Made by a program: the position numbers and the translations under genes. DNA of 64,000 nt, from the NCBI GenBank assembly GCA_002633005.1, contig NMRA01000001.1:2730997-2794996 (forward strand). The letters run 5' to 3'. Shown piece after piece: positions 23,431-35,099 of this stretch. Position 1 is the first letter of the stretch. Each line of letters starts with the position of its first letter. The DNA comes from Phoronis australis. Taxonomy: Eukaryota > Phoronida > Phoronidae. The notes beneath the pieces were generated by a model that did no database searches, was not told where the DNA came from, and saw only the letters and a program-made list of their open reading frames with translations.

Positions 23431-26400
23431 CTGAAACATAGAAAAGCACTAATCAGTGGCAGATGTCTACCAAAAAGTAAAATGTCTGACTGGGGATAAA
23501 GAGTGTGACTTAAAAAGGATGCTAAACCCTGTTTTGAAGATTTCCACCAATCCTCGTTCAATCACCTGGTAATGCATCATTAGCGTCAATCTTCCAAGTT
23601 AAAGCCAGGAATCAACTAAAAACTCCTACTCCCTATGTCACAGATTGGACATTGGTGGGTGGTCTTTTTCCACAGATGCCGCGTAATTTGCTAAAAGCAT
23701 AGACCACACTTTCCCGTTTAGCAGACTTTGAAAGGAGTTTTCAAATTTTCTTCAACACTTTCGAGGGTTGTCGAAGATTACAGAGCATAATTTTGTTTCG
23801 TAGAATTGGACGGGAAAGTCGTTATTAGTATCTGTTAATAGGCCAAAGCCGGGTTTAGTATCCTCATAAATGTTGAAGTTGTAGCCACCAATATCACATC
23901 ATAGTATTATTTTGTTACCGAGTGATGAAAAGTTACCTTTTTGAAGTCTAGCTGGGTTGGTTGACAGAAATTTCAGGCCACTCTCATGTCCTTCAAAGTA
24001 CACTGATTGACTTTTCATCACTCACTATGCTAATGGAGTCGGATAATGATCATTTATTCTGCTACTTTGTTACTATCTGAATTTTGCAAATCGTGTTATC
24101 GGCAGGTTATTGTGGCCAACGAAAATAGATGATGTCCTTACTTTCTAGACCATTATCAGCGATTCTGCAGAACTCCAGGGACAAGTGATTCAGAGTGGTA
24201 TTCTTCACTAAGCCCTGAAATGAACAGACAGGCAAATAAATGAGAATGCCACTGAAGTTCAACTTTTATATGTCTTGATTGTAATAAAGACTGACTTCCA
24301 AAAGAAGATAATAAATGACCCTTATTTCTCCAATCTCGTTCTCATTTTCATATCTGGTAATGAGCTTGTGACGCACATTTTTTATCGATGGTACATGTGT
24401 TGATCATATATGGTATTTCACTTGTAAAATATATTTATGTGAGCATAAAAATCCAACTAACTTAACCCGTTTTTTTCCTCATTTTGAACCAGTCCTTTGT
24501 GAAGGGCTACATGGCACTTATTCCCAACCTTCTTATGGGTCTATTTTATCAAGTGCCACAAGTTTGGGCTGCTCCTGACTCTCACAGGCTGATGTCGCAT
24601 GTGTATACGAATTTCATTTGATTGCAACCTCTCTTGCGTCAGTTCAATTTCCTTGTGTCAGCTACAGAGACGTACGGGTCCAAACACTCATGAAATTTAC
24701 CCACTCACAAACTCCCCTCACTTTTGGCACCTTCCCGTACCTCTGTATTGCCTTATTTTATTGCCTTTCTTACTGGAGATTATTTTTTAAATATTGTATC
24801 TCATTTTCATCAATTCTTCGTATTTGTATTTCTGTAATAATAAATGACCTTCTTTCGCCAACCTCAATCTCCTTTTCATCTCTGTTAATGACTCACATAT
24901 TCTTTTAATGTTGGTACATACATCAAACATAAATCAGCACTTACTGTTCAGAACAATACACTGGTATCCTACCACCCAAGTATTCAAATTTAATTGTGTC
25001 GATGCCAAACTTAATGACCCAATATTGAAATTAAATATAATGAACGCTCTCACAATACGCGAGTCCAAACACAGCGTTCGGTGTCAAATGGAATTTGGAT
25101 GAGACACGAGACAATAATTGCCCTATCGCCAGAATTTTGAGTGACAGCTTAACTGACCAATCAGAATGCAACATTCCTGACACACCTTTGTTTCCAAGCT
25201 GCCATTTTACCTGACAAACAACATGTTGTCAGGTAAAACTCATTGTTTGTTCGTTGACTTTTCGAAAATGGGGGGAGGAGCTTGCGATAGGTCAATTTCA
25301 CCTTCAGAGATAAAAGTGTGCCTCTCTTCCATTTCCTATTAAACTGTGATCAAGAAATATCATGCCAATTAAGCCAGTCAAAACATGCTTACAAAGCTTC
25401 TTGCCAAGACAGCTTGAAATTCAACATTCACATGAAACTGAGTGACAACACGTGAAGCACTCAAACTTAGACAAGGCTAGCCCGACGCATGATTTTCAGA
25501 AGCCCTTTTTACTCCTAAATTCTCTAGATGTCCTTCATGATGATGAAAATGAAGACATGTGACAGCACAGAAAACCTCCGTGTTGTTTCAACACTGGTTA
25601 AAATAGCCCGCAGTTGATTTTTGTTGTTGTACAACCGAAGAAGTGAAGTTTTAATAGAGGTTGTCCCGTATGACTCTTTAATCACATGACAATTACCCTA
25701 GCAAGAGCCACCAAGTCTCGCTGCCTCAGTGGCAGACCTTGTAACTCCAGGCAGTTGAGCGCTGGTGTGGTAGACAGACACTCCTTGAGAGCTTTACACA
25801 GTCGGTATGTGATCTCCTTGGAACGAATCGCTGGTGTTTTACGCTTCCAGATAGTCACCTTCTCCTTTGACAGCTGACCTGTGGAAACAGTATTTGAAAC
25901 AAGACAAAAAGATAACATGTAGGACAGGCATGCTCACTGCCTGTTTACGAATCAAGGTTTTAATTTATAATCGACTCAAAATCTAACATCATGAAAATAA
26001 CAATAAGTTCGCACAGTAAATAACAAGGAACATTCTCTGGACAGATATCACGCTTACAGCTATTAACATTCCAAACTTTTTATTTTACTCATGGAAAAAG
26101 GAGCATGTGTGAAAGATTCACCGCCAACCACTTCTGTTTATAGCACAGGGTTAAAATTCTTCCTGTTCCTGTGTAGAGGCACACCTCTCGTAGGTTATGG
26201 GGTGACATGCTGCTCAAAACTCACAACAATTTCTGTTACAGAATAGACTACTACTCATGACACCAAGAATTCTACTAAAGAAAGACATTGAACAATTTTT
26301 CAATAATTGTAAAATGTTTTTATTTGTACTACAAGGCAGTAAAGCAGATCCCAAAATTTTCCATCCAAATACACTAACCGGATGCTGAGATTAGCTTACA

Positions 26401-28659
26401 AAGCAAGTGGTGTCTCAGCTGGGAAATCAAAAGAAAATACAGAAGTTGCCAATCTGTTGTCTAAGATCTGTGGTTTCAGGCACAAAATTACAGTCAGATG
26501 GAAACCTGTAGACAAGGGTCACCCAGGAACTGAAGTCACTGCCAAAAATGTCTGGCTGTCTTTGAAATGGTGGGGCTGTGAAAACAGCGTATGAGGAGGA
26601 TGTCCATCACAAGAAAGTAAACAGAAGTGCTTTAATATTAAGATTACCATTTTCATCAACGGGTTGTTGGAAGTAACTCCTTACAGCCACGAAGTTCAGG
26701 CTTTTGTTGATCCGTAGAGTGTTGATAATGGGCACCCAGTCATTGGACCTGCAATGAACAACCGTCCATAACGTTTTAATTCAGACTTAAAAATTAACAA
26801 TCAAAAATCTAGGCACAACAAATCAACCAGGGTGCTGAGATTTCAAATGCTAAAATTGTTTATTGGCAATCAAATTATAAAGCAGTTATGGACCTGCCTT
26901 CCGCCACAAAACTAACTTTTGCTATACACCGCTTTGTGTGATAAAATTGATCTCAATTTGTTCCTTGTCCATATGAGAAGAACTGTTAGTTTGTTATTTT
27001 TCAAGACCAGGTTCAAGAAGTAGGCTTAACCCAGAGAATTGTCAGGTTTTCTGCACACAGTTGCATGAAACAGTCCTAAACAGAGACTCAACTAAATTCC
27101 CTAGATCTCCTGCGAACTTGCGGACTTGTGAAAACATTGAATTGTCTTGCTTTATGCAATCTTAGTGTCATTACTAAGTCACTTTTTGAAATTGATAAAA
27201 ATCGATCAATCACCATAGGTGATCTGAACATTGAATTCTCAATATTATGGAGAAATTAATGAACTAATTTAAGGACTAAGTCCCTATTTATTTTCACTGA
27301 ACTCCGGACTCAGTTTTCAGTTACATTATTTGAAAATGACTTTAGTCAAAGAAGAGCTCATAATAAAGATAGAATAACAGAAAAAGATTACATCTGCGAG
27401 TAAAGAACTAAACAAATATGCCAATGAGGAACTTGTTGGTTGAGTCCCTATTTGCGACTGTTTCATGCAACCGGGCATTAATGTCTAGAAAAAGTTCTTA
27501 TCTGAGTAGAGTGGTATAAATGGAAAATTGACAGAAGGTGAGTTCCTAACTCCTTCACTTAGTCAAAGGTGTAACATGATGTAGTTTCAGTTCCTTGAAG
27601 AACAGGGGCCCGTTCCAACAAAACTGACTAGGCTGAGACAATTGTTAAATTGTACTTATTCAAAATAAAAGTTAAATTTGTCTCAAAATCATTTCAAGAA
27701 AGAGATCTTAAGCTTGATTTGAGTGTTTGTCTTAATTTGGATGAACTTACAGGATGTGGAAGTTTCAAAGTTTGGAAGTTAAGACAAATCTTAGACTTAA
27801 ATCAAAAATGAACTTAAGTCAGTTTCTTGGAACGGTCCCCCAGTAAGCCACAACCTGACCCACACCAATACAGTATGACCCACTTCCTTGATGTCACACA
27901 TAAAACCACGATGAAAAAGCACCTTCACAGCGCCCCATTGTACAGGAAAACGGAGCTCACTTAATTCTCACTGGTGGGCGTGTTTTTGTTTTTACTTCCT
28001 TTACCCATCAATGGGCAGAGATCAAGGAGATGCAGGTGCAATCTGCACACAACATTTTAACTCTAGGCAGTTTTAACTGACAAGAACAGATTACGCTTTT
28101 TGTATTAAGGGTTTGTTAACGATAATTAAAAAGAAAAATTCTTCAATTTACAGTGCCAAGGCATGGAATGCCCCGTGACAAAAAAGAGGAAAAATTTCCA
28201 GGTGATGTAATGTTCTACAAATGAATAGGTTCATGTGACAGAAATATTTTATGTGTTGTAAAATTTAAGTACACTGCAAGAAATGTTTTTTGCCTGATGA
28301 AAGGCAAAGTAATGATAAACGGAGATGAAACTGGAAACTGGAAATAAAATAAGAGGAAATAGAAACCAATAAAAGAGGAAATCAAAACCAAAAAATAGGA
28401 AATCCTCTTAAAAGAGGAAAATTCCTAGCCCTGAGAAGCATCTTTTTCATTTTCTACTAAAACACATGCCAACCAGAACCAATTTATTCCGATAACTCAT
28501 CATTCACCTGATCCTGTCTCCATTAATGTCCAGCACCCCGCGCGCCAAATGCGCTTTGACCGCTGGGACAGGGCAGGTGTCCTGCAAGGCACACAGGTTG
28601 TCATACTGAGATTCAAAGTCGTAGGCAGCACGCTGTCTCACCTGGACACTCTCAATCAT
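23327..28659 (-). CDS. CEP78: CEP78 homologue, first five coding exons (partial)
   Basis: Join on the minus strand: 28659-28508, 26748-26648, 25878-25697, 24214-24142, 23430-23327. Every junction has AG/GT sites and phases agree (2, 1, 0, 1, 0). They give 204 residues starting MIESVQVRQRAAYDFESQYD. The order matches the N-terminal half of vertebrate CEP78: the MI-SV start, the YxxLCALQ block, GVLD-N-DR-R, then leucine-rich repeats such as LCKALKECL, LELQGLPLRQRDL and VNFSGCGLGWRGAE. CEP78 is a mature-centriole protein involved in cilium formation and centrosome ubiquitin ligase control. It is known for a leucine-rich N-terminus followed by a coiled coil. The remaining leucine-rich repeats, the RYRRPDLD-type segment and the coiled coil should lie at lower coordinates, but I could not recognise them. 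Confidence 0.88.
23510..23880 (+). repeat. Dispersed 370-bp repeat, copy 1
   Basis: Collinear with 29955-30305 in the same orientation. Shared blocks include AGGAATCAACTAAAAACTC, TTTGAAAGGAGT and TTACAGAGCAT. It lies in CEP78 intron 4, while the second copy lies upstream of that gene. No terminal inverted repeats were found. Confidence 0.8.
24142..24214 (-). CDS. CEP78: CEP78 exon 4
   Basis: 73 bp between a CATTTCAG acceptor and a GTAAGG donor. It encodes GLVKNTTLNHLSLEFCRIAD-NGLE, a canonical leucine-rich repeat, and leaves phase 1, matching exon 5. Confidence 0.87.
24215..25696. other. CEP78 intron 3
   Basis: Intron of about 1.5 kb. It contains a strong hairpin at 25205-25238, where TTTTACCTGACAA is followed a few bases later by its inverse TTGTCAGGTAAAA. 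No nested gene is recognised. Confidence 0.6.
25205..25238. repeat. Perfect short inverted repeat (hairpin)
   Basis: TTTTACCTGACAA and TTGTCAGGTAAAA face each other across an 8-base centre (ACAACATG). It could be the centre of a small palindromic element, but its outer boundaries are unclear. Confidence 0.7.
25697..25878 (-). CDS. CEP78: CEP78 exon 3
   Basis: 182 bp between TTTCCACAG and GTAATT. It encodes the region from GQLSKEKVTIWKRK through TPAIRSKEITYRLCKALKEC to LPLRQRDLVALAR, closely matching the CEP78 segment with PAIR-K and LCKALK motifs. Confidence 0.9.
26648..26748 (-). CDS. CEP78: CEP78 exon 2
   Basis: 101 bp between an ATTGCAG acceptor and a GTAATC donor. It encodes SNDWVPIINTLRINKSLNFV followed by AVRSYFQQPVDEN, equivalent to the DW-P-L-TL-INK-L segment of known CEP78 proteins. 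Confidence 0.88.
27058..27475. mobile_element. MITE-like element with about 35-bp terminal inverted repeats
   Basis: The left end reads GTTGCATGAAACAGTC and continues to GGACTCAAC-like sequence. The right end, in reverse complement, reads GTTGCATGAAACAGTCGCAA, also reaching GGGACTCAAC. About 415 bp in all, inside CEP78 intron 1, with no coding capacity. Superfamily not assigned because a target duplication is not clear. Confidence 0.7.
27605..27841. mobile_element. MITE-like element with GGGGxCCGTTCCAA ends
   Basis: Terminal inverted repeats begin GGGGCCCGTTCCAAC on the left and, in reverse complement, GGGGGACCGTTCCAAG on the right. The interior is rich in TTAAGTC and GACTTAA. Related elements lie at 49555-49780 and 51309-51535, making this a multi-copy family of about 230 bp. 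Confidence 0.75.
28508..28659 (-). CDS. CEP78: CEP78 exon 1 (coding part)
   Basis: Starts at the ATG of MIESVQVRQR, whose position matches the start of known CEP78 proteins. Ends at GDRI plus two bases before a GTGAAT donor. The open frame extends 39 codons upstream of this Met, but that part has no resemblance to CEP78. Confidence 0.88.
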
Positions 28660-29954
28660 ACTGTCACCTATAATGAGATTATATTGGATGTTACTCTGCT
28701 TCAAATGAACAATCACTGACACTAAAACCCTGTCTACAAATTCGGATCTTTCATAGTACGTGTATATGACTTTCACATACGACTAATTGGAGTGTGAAAA
28801 CAGGTGTTCCAAAATGACTTTCAATCCGAAAATTCGTACACCAACTCTTACACAGATATCAGAGTGCGAAGAGAGAGGTCCATAAGTTGTATACAAAGTA
28901 GTATAAAAAAATCTGAGTGTGCTGACAGGGTTAAAACTGCACTTTGTTTCACTTTACTGCTTACACATGAAATCAAGAAATGGAAAATATGTCGCAGGCT
29001 AGATCTAACTAGATCAAAGGCTTTTCCTACAAAGATGGGTTGATAACAAGCAACTGCATTCAAAGGCTAGCCAGCATCATGACTTTCTAACAGCTTTATT
29101 TTGATTTATAAGCGCTCCACCTCTATCCTGACAACAGAATAATTAATTTGTTTGGTATGAAATGCATTTTAAAGGCTTTTGAGTATGGCTTTATCTCTGG
29201 CAAGTCCAAACAATTACCATCACTGTGACATAAAACAAGTCCACAAGACACAATAGTCGCCCTAAGCACTAACAAAAATGATGGAACAGGGAAAATCCAC
29301 ATAATCCTACCGTTGTTGGCACCTTGAAATTATTCACGATCACCTGTTTAAAATCCGTCAAAACTGAATACGTATGTTCAACATTTTTTATATTTCACAT
29401 TTCAGCAGCTGGTCACACATGTACCTACCAGGTTTCATGATGTTCACATGAATTCCCTAACACTTCAAATTGCATAATCACACAAAAGACTCAGTCAGCT
29501 GACAGTTCATCCTTAACTTTAAGTGCCATCTTACAAATAACTGGCAGGTGCAAAGCTCAAACTATTGTTTATTTGCATGAATGATTATAAACATTGGGAA
29601 CCCCAACACAAACCAGTCCTATTGTGCAATGTTATTTGAAATATTTCTTGCACCTGGGTAGTAGCAGAGAACAATAGCAATGCCAGATAAACCAGCAATG
29701 CCTGGTCTTGTCAACTCAGGATGCAAGTCTCTGTAAATCATGGTTTCATACAAAAGAGACACCAAACATAATAGTAAAGAGTTTAGAAGTCAAGAATTTA
29801 CTCCTCATACACATAATCTTTTGACTAGTCCCTGGGACTGCAGAAGGTAACAAAAGATTAAAGTTTCCAGGATCATAGAAATAGTAATTTTATTGTCCAA
29901 GCATTAATTTAAAATAAAAAGGAAACTGGCAGTACCTTTTTGATTCATGTGGCA
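28660..29954. other. Upstream flank of CEP78, no gene recognised
   Basis: Probably contains the promoter and 5' untranslated region of the minus-strand CEP78 gene near 28660-28900. No promoter motif is confidently visible and no other gene is seen. Confidence 0.4.
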
Positions 29955-30305
29955 TGCTTAAAAGGATTAAAGCCGGTTTTGATGATTTCAACCAATCCTC
30001 ATTCTGTCACCTGCTAATACATCATTTGCGACAATCTTGAAATATAAAAGCAGGAATCAACTAAAAACTCGTATCCCCTTTGCCACAGTTTGGACATTAT
30101 GGACCTTGTGGATGTGTTTTCCCACCGCTGCTGTGTAATTCGCTTAAAGTGTAGGTCACACTTGCCCGTTAAGCAGAGTTTGAAAGGAGTCTTCAAATTA
30201 TGAGGGTTGTCGAGGGTTACAGAGCATTCTTTTGTTTAAGAGAACTGGATAAGAAAGTCGCTATGTTAAAAGACCAAAACCCAGTTTGATATCCTCTTAA
30301 ATAAC
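29955..30305 (+). repeat. Dispersed 370-bp repeat, copy 2
   Basis: Partner of 23510-23880, in the same orientation. It lacks a stretch of about 20 bp present in copy 1 (TTCTTCAACACTTTC region) and has other scattered changes. Confidence 0.8.
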
Positions 30306-30529
30306 CAAATGTTGTTTTGCTATGAGCGCGACTTCTTGCAATGTTCTGTTCGCTATAACTGAACAGTTTTTCTCGAGTCACAGCTTCCAGTGTTTATGTT
30401 AGTAACAGAAAAATAGATTCCTATCATGTTACTTAGTAAGGAATATTATGACTGAGACGGATTTTGTGTAAGTAAGTGGATTTTTACTTTTTGTGCAGCT
30501 GAACAGAGCGAAATGTAGATATTTAAAAT

Positions 30530-32700
30530 GCACAAGACGAGCAGTGCACAGCGTTGATATGCGACCACCGCGTGCATCACAAATAGCATACATACAAGGG
30601 ATTACTATTTTAAGCATTCCACTAAATGAAGCAATTCTAGGAAACTTAAAATGACTTCTAGGGGGTGCAGAGCAACTCAGCAATGCTCTCCTCAATAGGA
30701 AAACACCTGCCAAGGTCACAAAAATATTAAAACAGGCACTCAGGCATCTGAAAATGAAAGGGTGTAATTGCCTCGTTAATAGTAACCTCTGCTTGTCAAA
30801 TTTCATAAAAATCCATTAAGACAGCCCAAACACAAAGGAAGACGAAAAAAAAACTGCCACTAGATGGCACAGCAGTAGTCAGATCTGTCCGAACGTCGTC
30901 ATCATCCCTTGTCACCTTCATATAAATACACTTCCCAAATATAACAAAGATCCCATAGAGGGTTTAAGGGATACAGCCACAGACATAAAGAAAACAAAAC
31001 TGACACTAGGAGGCACCAGAGTAACTGGTGCCAACCACAAAATAGTTAGTCATCCTCTTCTGCAACACAGACAGACACCAAAAAACAGGCTCCAAAATGA
31101 TAATAAGGGCCAAAAGGTGGTGTACACTACGTCAGATCCGTCCGCCATCGCCTCTTTAATAGAAATTTGTAAGTCTAATTTCACAAGAAGAGCCACGTGG
31201 AGCATTAAAATGCGCCCACGACTACAACACAAATGGTGAGTTTCTAATGGTGTTTACAGTATCATTAAATCGGCAGTTAGATGGTGCAGAATATGTCATA
31301 CCCACCCAAAATTGGGAAAGCGCCGTCAAATTTCATCATGAAAATCCACCAAGAAGCTCCAAATATACAGAGGCAGGCGTAAAAAAACAAATTGCTATTA
31401 GAAGGCACAGAGGAAGTTGAATCTGTCCATCTGAATTCAAGTTAATGAGAACAGACTTGAAAAATTGTGATCTTGCAAAGGGTTTACTGTTTATACAGTC
31501 GCAGATTCGAAAATAATGTCACTAGAGCAGGGATATACTTAGCCACTCGCCCAGTCGCCAATGCGAGTAAAAATGATGCTGGGCGAGTAGAAGTTGAGTT
31601 GCCGGTTGCCCAGGTGGCGAGCGAATTTTAAAAAAATTTTCTCCTCCGTGTGTTGTTTTTATCATAAATTTAAGGTTCAGTTTGGTCAGCGTGTCGATGC
31701 TCCGGCAGTAAAAAACATCGGCGTAGTGGGGTTCTACCGATTCAGTACATGTCACCCGTTACACGAATCATCTAGACAAAAGATCATAAACGAATCAGGT
31801 TCTGCACAAGCGGATGCCACAGGTATCAGAACCGTCCAAAAATCAATGTGAGTCATGGTCTTCTCATTAGGACTGCTACCATTCATAATCATCCTTTGAG
31901 CACTTATGGCAGATAAAGAGGCAAATTCTAAAAAAATGAACTCAAAACCATAAAAATAGCTACTAAGCAGTGTAAAATATACTGAAGCTGTCCGAAAATA
32001 GAAAGGCACAGTTGCCGCCTTAATAGAAACCTATTTGCCAAATTTCAGAAAAATCCATCAATGAACTCCAAAGATAAAGAGGCAAACGTAAAAAAATTAA
32101 AACTGCCACAAAGGAGCACACCTGTAGTTGGACTGGTTTCCAACTCGTCATCAACCATTAATCATCTCCATAGGAACACATCTCCACATTTCAGGGAGAT
32201 CCTCCAAAGAGTTTAGAAGATACAGCCATGGACGCAAAAAAACATGCAAAAATTGCCACAATAGTTGAACTCGTAAGAAAATCAGCTGCGGTCTTTTCAT
32301 CAGAAAAACATCTGCCAATTTTCATAATGATCCTTTGACTCATTGGGTAGATAGAAAGGCGGACATCAAAAATCTATTCAAAATTTTAAAAATTTTTTAA
32401 AGGTGGCGGAGAATATGTGAAATCTGTCTGAAAACGGGAAGGCATCATCATCTCTTGAACAGAAACCTATAGGCTAAATTTCATGCAAATCCATCAAGGA
32501 ACTCGAAAGATACCAGAGGCAAGCGTAGAAAAAACTGAAACTAGGAGGCACACCTGCAGGGATAATCTGAAACTTGTCGTCATTCGTTATCTCCATAGGA
32601 ACACATCTGCCAAATTTCACAAGGATCGTCCAAAAAGTCAAGGAGATATACCCAGGAACGAAAAAAAACACGTCAGAAATTTTTGGCGAAAATCAGTGTC
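30530..32700 (+). repeat. Decayed pearl-like core-repeat array
   Basis: Diverged versions of the pearl-like start motif occur at about 30532 (CAAGACGAGCAGTGCACAGCGTT) and 31185 (CAAGAAGAGCCACGTGGAGC). They are followed by many degenerate units with phrases such as GCCACTAGATGGCAC, AGATACAGCCA and CAAATTTCA. There is no intact microsatellite or tail. It appears to be one or more old copies of the family at 4326, 21789 and 40348. Confidence 0.65.
31536..31640 (+). repeat. Possible fragment of another transposon
   Basis: The sequence CACTCGCCCAGTCGCCAATG, followed by GCTGGGCGAGTAG, is GC-richer and unlike the decayed array around it. It contains short internal inverted repeats around GGCGAGT. 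Only one end (near CAGGGATATAC, 31529) can be guessed, so this is tentative. Confidence 0.25.
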
Positions 32701-32735
32701 AGCCTAGGTCTTCTCATCAGTGTCGTAATAGCCGA

Positions 32736-32812
32736 GATTGCCCAACCTTGGGAATCGAACCAGCGACCCCGATTTAACCGGCGAGCGTGCTAACCATTCA
32801 GCAAATACTAGG
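32736..32812 (-). repeat. tRNA-derived SINE-like sequence or tRNA pseudogene
   Basis: On the minus strand TTGCTGAATGGTTAGC resembles a Pol III A box, and GGTTCGATTCC is a perfect B box about 35 bases downstream. An anticodon-like arm CCG-GTTAAAT-CGG lies between them. The T-arm stem and acceptor stem do not pair well, so a functional tRNA is unlikely. A SINE head is more likely. Confidence 0.45.
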
Positions 32813-32814
32813 CA

Positions 32815-33898
32815 ATTGCCCGTTAGCAAGTGGCTAACAGAGGCTCACCGGAAGCACTTTCACTGTCTTTCACAACATCAGGAACACATTTGCAAATTTT
32901 CGTACTGACTCATCATTTTCACCAACTTGTACCCTCGCTTTTCAAATCCTCAAATCAGTGAGTACCTGTCGAGTACACTATTTCACGCGAAATAGGTATA
33001 TTGTATTAGTAGGCCTACTAACAATAGTATAAATACTGACCGTGACACTGTCACTGTGACTGTGTGACTTGTCAACTGTAAACAACAGTTTTTTACCAAT
33101 TTTACCTCTGTAAATGCGTAGTAGGCCTAACTACCACTCACCGGGATAAAATTTTGGATAGAAAGAAATTGTAAAGTTTAGATAAAACACGATGAAACAC
33201 GAAAGCAATGTTCGACATACCTCAAATCACATTTCTAGCATGAACCAATGCTTTGGTAGCCCAGTCAGACTTTCCAATATTTGAAAATGGCCGCACTTTT
33301 TCTATTGTCTCCCCTGCAAAATTCGAAGAAGCTAAGATTCGAATAATTATCACAAAGTTTTGATTTATAAATTTTATTGCTTGTGAAATCACAAAAAAAA
33401 GAAAAAAAAATTTGGTTATTTAATGGCTAACTTCTTAAGTAAAATGGAACATTTTGAAGCAGATATGACGTCATTTCCTAGAATCATCCTCGTTGCTTCA
33501 GAACATTCGAGAAACCGTCTTTTGTGCGTTTCGAGGTTCTTCACCAGTAAGTGAAGTGAAAAGGCCGATAGAAAACTGCTGTTGTTGTGAAACCAGCCTC
33601 TGATCATCTCTAAACACGTCTTTAAAACACTAAAGTCCAAAACACAGGTGAGTGACGCGGAGACACGTTTTGACCATTGGCAGTGCAGCAGACAGCTGAT
33701 CTATTGCGAATGCGAGGTCGAAAGTTTAAGGAACAAAAATTTAAACATTGTCACTCATTGTTTTAAAACCTGGAAATTTCGTTCTCTTTTGTTGAATTCA
33801 AACTGAATATGATCTTTTTCATTATACTGCCCAGCTGCCAAAATAAATATTCCAGGCCTATTAAGATTAAGTCTGAGAAGGTTTTCGACTCATTCAGT
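32815..33898. other. Non-coding stretch, no gene recognised
   Basis: Contains TAGGCCTA-type palindromes at about 33010 and 33122. A minus-strand frame of 74 codons at 33416-33640 has no recognisable domain. Confidence 0.4.
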
Positions 33899-34592
33899 CC
33901 ACAGGCGTCTTCACTCAGCTTCTGTCTGATCGTCCCCAATACACTATATAATACTACAAGGTATGACACTCCCGATTAAAAATTCCACGGGTGCTTCACT
34001 TCAGCCATCCATAGCAAACACGAAACTCAATAAATTTACACAAAACAGGTTCAACAAACCATGAGGAATTGTTCTTTCTCCCAATAGTCGCAATACCACG
34101 GTGTCCGGCTTCAGCCAGTTCACTAGAAATTCGCGGTCAAAGCACAAAAATCTTCCCAAAAAGCCCGTCAGGAGCAACTCCCCTGTTAATCGAAGGTCTA
34201 GGACGATACAGAAGTATCCGATGAGTTACGGATGAACGGCAGTTGCCGATTTGTCACGATTTCGCAACTTACCGTGACAAATCGGCAACTGCCGTTCATC
34301 TGTAAGTCATCGGATAATTCTGTATCATCCTTGACCTTCGATTAACAGTGGAGTTGCTCCGGATGGGCTTTTTGGGAAGATTTTGTTTGTGTTTTGACCG
34401 CGAATTTCTTGCGAACTGGGTGTAAAAGCAGGACACCATAAATTGTACTGGGAAAAAGATCAATTCCTCGTGGTTTGATGAAACTCTGTTTTGTATAAAT
34501 TTATTGAGTTTTGTGTTTGCTATGGACTGCTGAAGGGAAGCACCCGTGAAATTTCTAGTCGGGAGTAGCATACCTTGTAGTATTTTTAGTGT

Positions 34593-34597
34593 ATTGG
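34593..34597. repeat. Left target-site duplication (ATTGG)
   Basis: ATTGG lies directly before the transposon and is repeated directly after it at 35095-35099. The uninterrupted sister arms at 33936-33940 (inverse) and 45321-45325 have this ATTGG once, which confirms that it was duplicated on insertion. Confidence 0.85.
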
Positions 34598-35094
34598 CAG
34601 GGCTTGGAATTTTCCGCGGAAACGCGGATTTCCGCTTTTTTCAAATGTTCTATCCGCGCATTTTATTATATTTCCGCGTAAAAACAATCGGATTTGATAT
34701 AAAATTTCCGCGGCAAATTCCTTTCTTACCGCTGTGTTGCAGACGACGTTCACCTCAAAAAGCGGAAGTTGCTCTTTATGTTTCGGAGGAACGTAAATTG
34801 TCAACATTGCCGGGGCATCTGGGATAGCGTGGTGGGATTTTCAATGGCGTCTCGTGTTCTTGTAAACCGCGGCGACAAATACTACGGCTCTGCAGCCAAA
34901 AATGTGTGGGTTGGGAGTGAACGGACGAGCTAAAAGGACGCAGACGCATGGTACTGATGGTGGTAACCTTTTTTTTTAGTCCTCCCGATTTTTGTCGGGG
35001 AAAGGTTCACACCGACCATTTCAAGGCTGGGTAGCGCGCATGATTTGGGCCATAAAAGTTTCCGCGTTTTTGTCATTGGTCATTCCAAGCCCTG
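34598..35094. mobile_element. hAT-like non-autonomous DNA transposon, 497 bp
   Basis: Ends are CAGGGCTTGGAAT and its exact inverse ATTCCAAGCCCTG, flanked by a 5-bp duplication ATTGG. The interior near both ends has many CCGCG and TTTCCGCG motifs, like the subterminal repeats bound by hAT transposases. CAGGG-type ends suggest hAT. A 5-bp rather than 8-bp duplication is unusual but known in some hAT lineages. No transposase ORF is present, so it needs a helper copy elsewhere. Confidence 0.8.
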
Positions 35095-35099
35095 ATTGG
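35095..35099. repeat. Right target-site duplication (ATTGG)
   Basis: Second copy of the five bases found at 34593-34597. Downstream the foldback element resumes at GGACGATCAGAAGCTGAG. Confidence 0.85.

Noticed and set aside
34546-34827. 93-codon plus-strand frame
   Set aside because: It crosses from the palindromic element into the inserted transposon, so it is accidental.
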